From Candidatus Sulfotelmatobacter sp. (GTDB taxonomy: Bacteria > Acidobacteriota > Terriglobia > Terriglobales > Acidobacteriaceae): DNA of 6,008 bases. The stretch lies in contig JASIKQ010000076.1 in the NCBI GenBank assembly GCA_030049565.1, forward strand, positions 1-6,008, written 5' to 3'. Positions 1-5,759 of the stretch are shown in pieces. The first letter of the stretch is position 1. Each line of letters starts with the position of its first letter. The notes beneath the pieces were generated by a model. It was not told where the DNA came from. It saw only the letters and a program-made list of their open reading frames with translations, and did not search any database. A program made the translations under genes and the position numbers.

Positions 1-212
1 GCCTGAAAGGCGAGTGGGAGGTGGAAAACCACGGCGTTCCGCCGGATATCGATGTCGAACTCGACCCCGCAGCTTGGCGTCAGGGCCACGACGCGCAACT
101 GGAAAAAGCTATAGACGTTGTGATGCAGGAGTTGAAGGAACATCCGCTGCCGAACTACCCGGTGCCGCCTTACCCCAATTATCACGAGCACGACGAGCTG
201 GGGGTGAAGTAG
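1..212 (+). CDS. Tricorn-like protease / S41-family peptidase, C-terminal end (5' end outside window)
   Basis: The reading frame is open from the left edge (first full codon at 3) and stops with TAG at 210-212. The visible end contains the stretch WEVENHGVPPDIDVELDP, followed by RQGHDAQLEKAIDVVMQEL and a proline/tyrosine-rich tail (PPYPNYH). The E-N-x-G-V-x-P-D-I-x-V-E block followed by a 'GxDxQLEKA' helix is typical of the extreme C terminus of tricorn-core/S41 serine peptidases, just after the catalytic core. Such proteins degrade peptides; the bacterial homologues are often exported. The catalytic Ser/Lys/His residues lie upstream of the window, so activity cannot be judged. A GTG at 21 is in frame but is internal to the protein, not its start. 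The gene converges on the minus-strand gene ending at 286, with 73 bases between the stops and no clear terminator hairpin. Confidence 0.85.
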   Translation, partial: LKGEWEVENHGVPPDIDVELDPAAWRQGHDAQLEKAIDVVMQELKEHPLPNYPVPPYPNYHEHDELGVK

Positions 213-285
213 GAGCGCAGCCACCGATGCTGGTAAGCGAAAATAGCCGCGGAAAATCGTGTAAGACCAGGTTCTTGAAAATGAT

Positions 286-957
286 CTATTTCGCACTCGG
301 GTCCGAAAGCTTCAGACGTTCCCGTTCCTCAGCCAGCTTCCGTTGCAGCGCTGGATTCACCAGCGATACGGGGACCTCTACATCTCCAACCTTGAACTCA
401 GTTGGATCGAACGTCGCATATCCATCCTTCTGCCCAATGTGTCCGGAAATTGTGATCCAGACATCCTTCCCCCCGATTTCTGTCAGAAATTGCCCGTGGA
501 CGGTATCTCCGTCATACGTAACCTTCTGATCTTTGATGTTTGGCATTCCCGTGCCGACTTCCGAGTCCGGAGATAGCCCCGCCCCTTCCCCTGCGCTAGC
601 GCCCAACACTTTGCTGATGGCGGCGCTAACCTCAGCAGAGTTGATCTGCGGTTCTGCCTTCGGGCTCTGCTGTGCGGGCAAGTTCTGGACAGGCTGAGAT
701 CCTGCGAAATGCGCGGGGCCGGTCTGGGCTTGCGATGGCGATGGCTGCGTTTGCTCAGCTTGCTTCGCGGTCGGCCTTGGCTGCTCCCATTCTTGATTGG
801 GTGGTTGCAGATTGATTGATGGGGCAGCTGTCGCATTTCCAGCCGAAGGCTGCGGCGCTGGCATGACCGGAGACGACTTTCGCAACATCAGACCAATCGC
901 CACCAGCAAGGCCACAAGCGTGGCAATGCTGATGATGCGGTCGAGGTTGAGTTTCAT
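286..957 (-). CDS. Membrane-anchored protein of unknown function with Pro/Gln-rich linker
   Basis: I do not recognise this 223-residue protein. It begins MKLNLDR, followed by one hydrophobic helix (about residues 7-25, ISIATLVALLVAIGLML), so it is probably a signal-anchored inner-membrane protein with its bulk in the periplasm. Residues about 28-105 form a low-complexity linker rich in Pro, Gln, Ala and Ser. The rest is a compact domain: a short helix (AEVSAAISKVLG), then beta-rich segments (QKVTYDGDTVHGQFL, KDVWITISGHIG, FKVGDVEVPVSLV) and a charged C-terminal helix (LQRKLAEERERLKL). The 'TISGHIG...GYATFDPTEFKVGDVEVPVSLV' layout loosely recalls lipid-binding beta-barrel domains such as DUF2993, but this is only a hint. 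An in-frame GTG at 964-966 would add three residues (VPF). I prefer the ATG because MKLNL followed by the helix is a natural N terminus; neither start has a strong Shine-Dalgarno. It is the last minus-strand gene, 221 bases after the M48 gene. Confidence 0.75.
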   Translation of the reverse strand: MKLNLDRIISIATLVALLVAIGLMLRKSSPVMPAPQPSAGNATAAPSINLQPPNQEWEQPRPTAKQAEQTQPSPSQAQTGPAHFAGSQPVQNLPAQQSPKAEPQINSAEVSAAISKVLGASAGEGAGLSPDSEVGTGMPNIKDQKVTYDGDTVHGQFLTEIGGKDVWITISGHIGQKDGYATFDPTEFKVGDVEVPVSLVNPALQRKLAEERERLKLSDPSAK

Positions 958-1086
958 GAAAGGCACTGAGCGCCAGCTTGGAAGTGAACGGCCCAGTCAC
1001 CATCGTACCCGGAACGGGGCAAGGATTCAGATGACTTCGGTCACATGCAGTGCGCCTAGGAATCTCATCCTATCCTAAATAACGAA

Positions 1087-1126
1087 GGCCGGGTTACTTC
1101 GGATATTTAATTCCAGAGTCCCGGCC
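1087..1126. repeat. Inverted repeat (7-bp GC-rich arms) downstream of the M48 gene
   Basis: GGCCGGG at 1087-1093 is perfectly complemented by CCCGGCC at 1120-1126, around a 26-base AT-rich interval. It lies about 50 bases past the M48 stop in the direction of transcription and may end or weaken that transcript. On the minus strand the bases after the stem are T/A-rich (TTCGTTATTTAGG) but there is no continuous T run, and the loop is long, so it is not a textbook intrinsic terminator. Confidence 0.35.
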
Positions 1127-1178
1127 AACGCGTAGTGCAACTTGATGGGGCTAGATCGTTGAAATAGGAAAGACCCCG

Positions 1179-2960
1179 CTAGTTCGCAGACGGCGTATTC
1201 GCAGCCGTTGTAGGTGTAGCCGTTAGAGCCGTGGCGCTTGCATAGCGCGCCAGCCGGGGATAGAACGGGGTCACTTCAAACGGCATCTTGTCCCTCGGCG
1301 AAGTAATCGCCACCGGAGCCGCCTTCACCATTTCGGCCTTGTCATCCCACGGATTGATCTTGATTCGTCCACCCAGCGGCAGGGCCGCGACCTGATCCAG
1401 CTTGTTCATCTCCAGCGCCGGTCCCTTGGATTCAAGAGCGCTCAGCCGCTCCACCTTGCCGTTATCCGCCAGAGGATTGCCCAGGTGCGTAGTCAGCAGA
1501 GCGCTGAGCTGCGGCGCGCGCGCTTGCAGCGCCTTCAGGAACAGGCCTACATTATCCAGTTTCTGCGCATAAGGAGAGTTATTCAGCAGCTCAATGGCTT
1601 TCTTATCGGCCGCAACTTCTTCATCTGGAATGTGCTTGAAGCCGAGGTTCGAATAAGTCGCGTCGTCAGAGAACAACATGCGGTCGTTGAAGGCATATTT
1701 ACTGCCCAGATTGTGGCCAAGCACAATATGCGCCAGCTCATGCGAGAGCACCGCCGCCAGGCTGGCCTCATCGGGAAGCACATCGACGAGTCCGCGGCTG
1801 ATCACAATCGTGTTGCCAACGCTAAAGGTCTCCAGCGGAGCCGTGAGCAGAACCCGGGTGCGCACCGGACGCGGCAGGTCGATGTTGTTGGTGACCTCCA
1901 GATTGTTGACCACAGTTTGAAGAATCTTATCGACGTCGCCCTCCGGAGCGAGCAGTCCCGCACGCGTGAGGCGCTCGATGACGTTGTCTTCCGCCTGCTG
2001 CTGCCATTCGCGCTCGGCTTCGAGCGGCGAAGCATCCTGCACCGTCGGACTCTCGTCCTTCACGCTGTCCACGCGAATCTGCGTCAGCTCGTCGTCTTTG
2101 CCGTCCTTCTTGAGGTCGTAGCCCCAAATGCGAGTCTGTGCCTTAAATGCAATCTTGTTTTTCACACCCGCGCTGAAATCGCCTTCTTCGCTGTAGATAA
2201 ATGACGGTACCCAGTAACCCGGAATCAGGTTCAAGCGCCAGCTATCCATGTGGAAGAAATAAGAGTTGCGCGGTGCCGGAGCATACGTCCCGTTCAAGCG
2301 CACGATGTTGAAATCCTGATCTTCCACCCAGATGCGTCCCAGGAAGCGGCCTCTGCCCGAATTCTTCTTGGGCGTGACGTCGAACACGAGGCAGCGCACA
2401 TCGCCCAGGAATTCGCGGCGGATGTAGTGAAAATCGTAATGCGCCCGGTCAAAATCGGTGCGGTCGGCGTACACCATCCACGAAAATCCCATGGGCTCGT
2501 ACTGCAGCTTGTAAAGCTTTTTAAAACCGCCCATCAGGCGCTCTTCCATACTCTTTTCCTGATCTTTCAGATAATCTTTACGATCGACCGTCTCGCCCAT
2601 ATCCATGCGGCCAAGGAAGTAGTGGTCGGACGCAGGTACCGGTCCAAGTTGCGGGTCAGCAGTGAGATCTTGCAGATAAGTTTCGACCACGGGAGTTCGA
2701 GTGGCAAGCGCCTTAATCAGCCCCTGTTCGCGCTCGATGAAGCGATCGACCACTTGATCCATGGTAACCGGCTGAGGCAGCGTCGCGGGTGCAGGGACCG
2801 CCGCTGCCGGCGCAGTCGCTGACGATGTCGTCGCAGACGCCGGGGCGGGCGCAGGGGTAGCAGCATCCGGCCGCGGCGCTGATTGAGACTGCGGTTGCTG
2901 CGCAGCAGCGCTCAGTGCGACGAGCAGTGCGGCCGTAAACATCGCTTTCCTGGTACGCAT
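1179..2960 (-). CDS. Exported M48-family zinc metallopeptidase with N-terminal LolA-like extension
   Basis: This complete 593-residue protein is a probable periplasmic or envelope zinc endopeptidase. Residues 1-20 (MRTRK, then a hydrophobic Ala/Leu stretch ending AAA before QQ) are a typical Sec signal peptide. Residues 21-66 are an Ala/Pro/Ser/Thr-rich linker. Residues about 68-280 form a beta-rich domain with segments such as HYIRREFLGDVRCLVFDVTPK, FLGRIWVEDQDFNIVRLNGTY and LIPGYWVPSFIYSEEGD, resembling the LolA/outer-membrane lipoprotein-sorting fold. Residues about 340-520 are the M48 peptidase domain: NTIVISRGLVDVLPDEASLAAVL, then the zinc motif HELAH (H407, E408, H411) and the third zinc ligand E448 in EEVAAD. 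All three metal ligands and the catalytic glutamate are present, so it should be active. The ATG at 2960 has GGAGAG (2967-2972) six bases upstream. It follows the TonB gene by 105 bases on the same strand. Family assignment is firm; the LolA-like label is inference, and the substrate is unknown. Confidence 0.92.
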   Translation of the reverse strand: MRTRKAMFTAALLVALSAAAQQPQSQSAPRPDAATPAPAPASATTSSATAPAAAVPAPATLPQPVTMDQVVDRFIEREQGLIKALATRTPVVETYLQDLTADPQLGPVPASDHYFLGRMDMGETVDRKDYLKDQEKSMEERLMGGFKKLYKLQYEPMGFSWMVYADRTDFDRAHYDFHYIRREFLGDVRCLVFDVTPKKNSGRGRFLGRIWVEDQDFNIVRLNGTYAPAPRNSYFFHMDSWRLNLIPGYWVPSFIYSEEGDFSAGVKNKIAFKAQTRIWGYDLKKDGKDDELTQIRVDSVKDESPTVQDASPLEAEREWQQQAEDNVIERLTRAGLLAPEGDVDKILQTVVNNLEVTNNIDLPRPVRTRVLLTAPLETFSVGNTIVISRGLVDVLPDEASLAAVLSHELAHIVLGHNLGSKYAFNDRMLFSDDATYSNLGFKHIPDEEVAADKKAIELLNNSPYAQKLDNVGLFLKALQARAPQLSALLTTHLGNPLADNGKVERLSALESKGPALEMNKLDQVAALPLGGRIKINPWDDKAEMVKAAPVAITSPRDKMPFEVTPFYPRLARYASATALTATPTTAANTPSAN

Positions 2961-3006
2961 GACTTTCTCTCCGAAAAACCGTAATCAGTTGTCAGGTCTC
3001 AATTGC

Positions 3007-3055
3007 CAGTTTCCATCCCCGGTAACCTTATCCGGCAGGTAACAACCGGAAACTG
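3007..3055. repeat. Inverted repeat between the TonB and M48 genes
   Basis: CAGTTTCC at 3007-3014 pairs perfectly with GGAAACTG at 3048-3055 across 33 bases. The interval holds two copies of GGTAAC (3021-3026 and 3039-3044), the first inside the palindrome GGTAACC, and CCGG tetramers that allow further pairing. The structure starts about 10 bases after the TonB stop codon and lies well upstream of the M48 ribosome binding site. No T run follows, so it looks more like an mRNA processing, stabilising or attenuating element than an intrinsic terminator. Function is inferred only. Confidence 0.35.
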
Positions 3056-3065
3056 AGAACCGTTG

Positions 3066-4091
3066 TTAATACGCCAGCTGAAACGTCACATGCACAACGG
3101 CAGTGGAATCTACCGGCTGCCCCATGCGCAGCGCCGGCTTGAAACGCATCTTGTTAGCCGCCGCAATCGCCGCCTCATCCAGCCCATGCCCCAAACCTTT
3201 CACCACGCGGTTCACATGCGGCGTGCCGTTGGCGCTGAACATCACCTCCAGCAGAACTTCGCCTTCCAGCTTCAGCGTGCGTGCTTCTTGGGTATAAACC
3301 GGCTGCGGCTTATAAGTGATCTCTACAGGAATAGTTGCCGGTCCGGCATCGGCCTGGGCAATCTTCGGCCCGCTGTGTACCACCTGCTCCGATCCAAAGC
3401 CGCCCGTGGAAACTCCAGCTCCGCTGCTACTTTGGGCGACCGTGGCGATGCCGTTGCCGAAATCCGCGCTGGCCACCGTCCCCTTAATTCCTTTTGCGCC
3501 GCCTGAACCATTACCTTGTCCCGGACCGACCGGCATATCAAACGAGCCGGTCTGTGCGGCGTAAAGCTTCGCCGCTTCCTTGCCCGTGCCTTTTAATCCA
3601 TTGGGATCGCCAAACCCTCCCGTTTGCACCTTATCTACGGCCGCCTTCAGCGTAGGGGCAACCGAGCTCCCCGAAAAATCTCCGGTATGCAGCAGCTTCG
3701 GACGCACCGCATCGGCCACTTTTATTTGCGGCGCGGCAAACTGGTTCACCACAACTTTGGGAGCTTCCACCGGCTCCGGCGTGGGCACCTTGCGAACTTC
3801 AGGGGGCACCACCAATTTCGGTTGATCAAGCACCGGCGCGGGGGGAAGTAACCTTGGCTTGATTACCGGCTGCACCTTGACTGGCTCCGGCTCCGGCCGC
3901 AGCGCCGGCATCGGGATCAGCGACGTGATGCGGTATGGCTTCAGCGCGATACGGTCAGGAAAGATAACTCCCACATTGATAAGGAGAAGCAGCAGCACCA
4001 CCATCAACGTGTAGCTTGTGGCGAGCGCACGCCGGTCGATGTGCCGCTCCGGGAGAATGCCGAGCTGAAACCCGCGCTGATACGTTGCCAT
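3066..4091 (-). CDS. TonB-family energy transducer protein
   Basis: This complete 341-residue protein is a TonB-type transducer, which couples the inner-membrane proton gradient (through ExbB/ExbD) to TonB-dependent outer-membrane receptors. A cytoplasmic start of about 23 residues precedes one transmembrane helix (about residues 24-44, TSYTLMVVLLLLLINVGVIF). Residues 60-115 are the Pro/Val/Glu/Lys-rich periplasm-spanning segment (PEPEPVKVQP, PTPEPVEAPK). Residues about 130-245 are a Gly/Ser-rich linker with four TG-x-F repeats (136-139, 157-160, 181-184, 229-232). The TonB C-terminal domain is at about 255-341, with KPQPVYTQEAR, LEGEVLLEVMFSANG and the AAIAAANKMRFKPA helix-strand. The ATG at 4091 has GGAG (4099-4102) seven bases upstream. 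ExbB and ExbD are not in the window. It heads a probable unit with the M48 gene. The family is clear; which receptor it serves cannot be told, and acidobacteria often carry several TonB paralogues. Confidence 0.92.
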   Translation of the reverse strand: MATYQRGFQLGILPERHIDRRALATSYTLMVVLLLLLINVGVIFPDRIALKPYRITSLIPMPALRPEPEPVKVQPVIKPRLLPPAPVLDQPKLVVPPEVRKVPTPEPVEAPKVVVNQFAAPQIKVADAVRPKLLHTGDFSGSSVAPTLKAAVDKVQTGGFGDPNGLKGTGKEAAKLYAAQTGSFDMPVGPGQGNGSGGAKGIKGTVASADFGNGIATVAQSSSGAGVSTGGFGSEQVVHSGPKIAQADAGPATIPVEITYKPQPVYTQEARTLKLEGEVLLEVMFSANGTPHVNRVVKGLGHGLDEAAIAAANKMRFKPALRMGQPVDSTAVVHVTFQLAY

Positions 4092-4301
4092 TTCTCAACT
4101 CCAAGGGAACCCAAGCCGGGGGAGCGACCGGGACTGGAGTCCTCACGATAGGGGAAACCGGACAAGGGGTAAACGTGTCCGCGGCTCTTGACCCAAAGTA
4201 ACCGCAGAATTTGCGTTTCAGAACGTTGCCCAGAACGGCCCAGTCGTGTTGACAGAAGTTAGAGACGCAACCAACTCTACGCTGACGAAAATTCGGTCGT
4301 C

Positions 4302-4332
4302 TATAAAGTTGCAACGCTAGCGCACACTACAA
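4302..4332 (-). promoter_or_regulatory. Weak candidate promoter for the TonB gene
   Basis: In the 243-base gap upstream of the TonB gene, the minus strand carries TTTATA (complement of 4302-4307) as a possible -10 and TTGTAG (complement of 4327-4332) as a possible -35. The spacing is 19 bases, longer than ideal. The predicted start would fall near an inverted repeat, GACGA (4284-4288) / TCGTC (4297-4301), which contains CGAAAATTCG and could be an operator or leader hairpin. This would leave a leader of about 200 bases. The same gap also has a direct repeat of CAGAACG (4219-4225 and 4231-4237) and a short palindrome GGACTGGAGTCC (4131-4142). All of this is inference from weak matches. Confidence 0.2.
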
Positions 4333-4334
4333 GG

Positions 4335-4562
4335 TCATTGCACATCAATCACGTAGTACTTGGCGCAGTCGATCGTATGCTCGGGCGGGTGCAGCATCGA
4401 TTTCGGATGAAAATCCTTCAGCAGCAGAGTTTTCTTCTGCTCGGCACCCGCAGCAGGTTTATAGCCGATTTGATCTTGCGATTGCGCCGAGGATTGGGCA
4501 GGTGATTGCGCAAGGTATTGCGGCAAGAGAACGATGGAGAATAACGGAAAAGGGTACGCCAA
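4335..4562 (-). pseudogene. N-terminal remnant of an exported amidohydrolase
   Basis: The frame encodes a hydrophobic leader (FPLFSIVLLPQYLAQS, a probable signal peptide end), a Gln/Ser-rich stretch, and then KKTLLLKDFHPKSMLHPPEH and IDCAKYYVIDV. The pattern LLLKDF-x-P-x-SM...A-K-x-x-VIDxH is what I know from the start of amidohydrolase_2-type proteins, where the final D-x-H begins the catalytic metal site. Here the protein reads VIDVQ and stops (TGA at 4335-4337), so the first metal histidine and the whole catalytic barrel are missing. Reading on in the other frames toward the TonB gene I find no amidohydrolase-like sequence; restoring two bases (giving D-V-H-N-D) does not recover homology beyond that codon. 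The only available start at the N terminus is a TTG at 4560-4562 without a clear ribosome binding site; no ATG or GTG is in frame, so the 5' end may also be damaged. It is best read as a decayed gene. A small secreted peptide is the less likely alternative. Confidence 0.6.
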
Positions 4563-4607
4563 ATCTGATGAACATATATGATCGAAGGCACAGACTGTGG
4601 CGAGGCC

Positions 4608-4644
4608 AGTTCGGCACCGAACTTCATGTGGCGCTGAAACGCCA
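4608..4644. repeat. Two adjacent palindromes just downstream of proline dehydrogenase
   Basis: AGTTCGG (4608-4614) and CCGAACT (4617-4623) form a near-perfect 16-base palindrome with a two-base centre; as RNA it can fold as a 6-bp stem with a four-base loop. Six bases away, TGGCG (4629-4633) and CGCCA (4640-4644) form a second 5-bp stem with a six-base loop. Both sit within about 50 bases after the proline dehydrogenase stop. They may together end or protect the 3' end of that mRNA, though no T run follows. The first could alternatively be a protein-binding operator. Confidence 0.35.
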
Positions 4645-4652
4645 GTATCCCT

Positions 4653-5579
4653 TCAAGCTCGCAGCATATGCCGGGCAAGGAATAACACATTCGCAGGCCG
4701 CTCGCCCAGTCTCCTCATAAAATAGGGATACCACTCCGTCCCAAATGGAACATAGATGCGAACTCGCCAGCCTTTGCGCACCAGTTCCTGCTGCAGATCG
4801 CGGCGGATGCCGTAAAGCATCTGGAACTCAAATGTTTCAGGCGCAAGCTTTTCGCGCATAGCGAAGGCCTCGGCTTCCCGAATGATATGTTCATCATGCG
4901 TGGCGAGACCGTGGTAGATGCCGCTCTTCATTAGAGTTTTCATAAGTTTGATGTAGCTGGCATCGACCTCACGTTTGGCGGTGAAAGCGATCTCTGCTGG
5001 TTCCTTGTAAGCGCCCTTGCACAGGCGAATTCGAATTCGCTCAGCCAGCAGTTGTTCAACGTCTTTCTGGGAGCGTTGCAAATATGCCTGAATCACGGTC
5101 CCGACTGAATTGCCGTTTCCTGGCATGCGGTGCAGCTCGCGGACGAAATCGAGCGTGCGTTGCGTATATGGTGAACCTTCCATGTCGACGCGAACAAAGC
5201 CGGGAGGGCTCAGCGATGCAGCTTTCGAAACAAGTCGGCCCACAAGCTCTCGAGCCAGGTTCTCATCCACATCGAGTCCCATGTGGGTGAGTTTGAGGCT
5301 GATGTTGGCGTCGAGATGGTTGGCAGTGATGGCGTCGATAATCTGGTGATAGAGTTGAGCGCTGTGCCGCGCCTCATCTGGATTAGTAACATTTTCCCCA
5401 AGATTATCGATGGTGACGCTCATGCCACCGCGATTCACCGCCTGCGTAGTGCGGACGGCATCGGAAATATCGGTGCCGGCGACGAAACGTCCGGAGACCC
5501 GCCGCCCGACGGAGGATTGCTCGGCAAAATTCCGCAAGCTTCGATTTTCAGAAAGATGAACGAAGAAAGCTCTTAACAT
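4653..5579 (-). CDS. Proline dehydrogenase (monofunctional, FAD-dependent)
   Basis: This complete 308-residue enzyme oxidises L-proline to delta-1-pyrroline-5-carboxylate using FAD and passes electrons to the respiratory chain, the first step of proline catabolism. The length matches stand-alone PRODH rather than the fused PutA. The beta/alpha-barrel signatures are all visible in order: SVTIDNLGENV (54-64), ISLKLTHMGLDVD with K96, VRVDMEGSPYT with D132 and E134 (129-139), TVIQAYLQRS with Q164, RIRLCKGAYKEP (183-194), LATHDEHI with H228, EFQMLYGIRR (251-260), IYVPFG (275-280), and the C-terminal YFMRRLGERPANVLF with R289, R290 and E293, which binds the proline carboxylate. Nothing needed for catalysis appears missing. 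The ATG at 5579 has AGGTG (complement of 5584-5588) upstream at short spacing. The partner P5C dehydrogenase is not in the window. It lies 180 bases after trxB on the same strand, so cotranscription is possible but not evident. Confidence 0.96.
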   Translation of the reverse strand: MLRAFFVHLSENRSLRNFAEQSSVGRRVSGRFVAGTDISDAVRTTQAVNRGGMSVTIDNLGENVTNPDEARHSAQLYHQIIDAITANHLDANISLKLTHMGLDVDENLARELVGRLVSKAASLSPPGFVRVDMEGSPYTQRTLDFVRELHRMPGNGNSVGTVIQAYLQRSQKDVEQLLAERIRIRLCKGAYKEPAEIAFTAKREVDASYIKLMKTLMKSGIYHGLATHDEHIIREAEAFAMREKLAPETFEFQMLYGIRRDLQQELVRKGWRVRIYVPFGTEWYPYFMRRLGERPANVLFLARHMLRA

Positions 5580-5759
5580 GCCGCACCTGGAGAGTTGTCG
5601 CGCACAGCAGATGAATCGTTAAGCATTGAGACCACAGAAAGTTGTATCACAAGGGAGGCGACGGCTGGACGAGCACGATCACACAGTTTGGTGCTTTAAG
5701 AGTGAGAGATCGAGGGACGCGGCTAAGGCTGGAAGATCAATTCCACGGCTACGCGGCTC

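Noticed and set aside
14..529. 171-codon plus-strand frame spanning the tricorn end and the small membrane protein gene
   Set aside because: It overlaps two better frames, is Arg/Ser-rich and has no domain signature.
1485..2204. 239-codon open frame on the plus strand, antisense to the M48 gene
   Set aside because: It lies wholly inside a well-supported peptidase gene; its protein is Arg/Leu/Val-rich without recognisable motifs, as expected of a shadow frame in GC-rich DNA.
2250..2822. 190-codon plus-strand frame antisense to the N-terminal half of the M48 gene
   Set aside because: It mirrors a clearly coding region and has low-complexity Arg-rich ends; no family resemblance.
4249..4254. 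Perfect TTGACA on the plus strand as a -35 box
   Set aside because: No acceptable -10 lies at 16-18 bases, and no plus-strand gene follows.
4335..4562. Simple two-base frameshift in an otherwise intact amidohydrolase
   Set aside because: Restoring two bases yields the expected D-V-H but the following codons do not resemble the family and soon meet a stop, so the catalytic region is absent rather than shifted.
4418..4690. 90-codon minus-strand frame overlapping the proline dehydrogenase end and the amidohydrolase remnant
   Set aside because: It overlaps the stop region of a firm gene and the better-supported remnant frame; its Cys/Arg-rich sequence has no recognisable homology.
4502..4720. 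72-codon plus-strand frame at the proline dehydrogenase/amidohydrolase gap
   Set aside because: It runs into the antisense of proline dehydrogenase, has no clear ribosome binding site and no family features.
5672..5695. AGCAC/GTGCT inverted repeat between trxB and proline dehydrogenase as a terminator
   Set aside because: Only 5 bp of stem with a 14-base loop and no T run; easily expected by chance.
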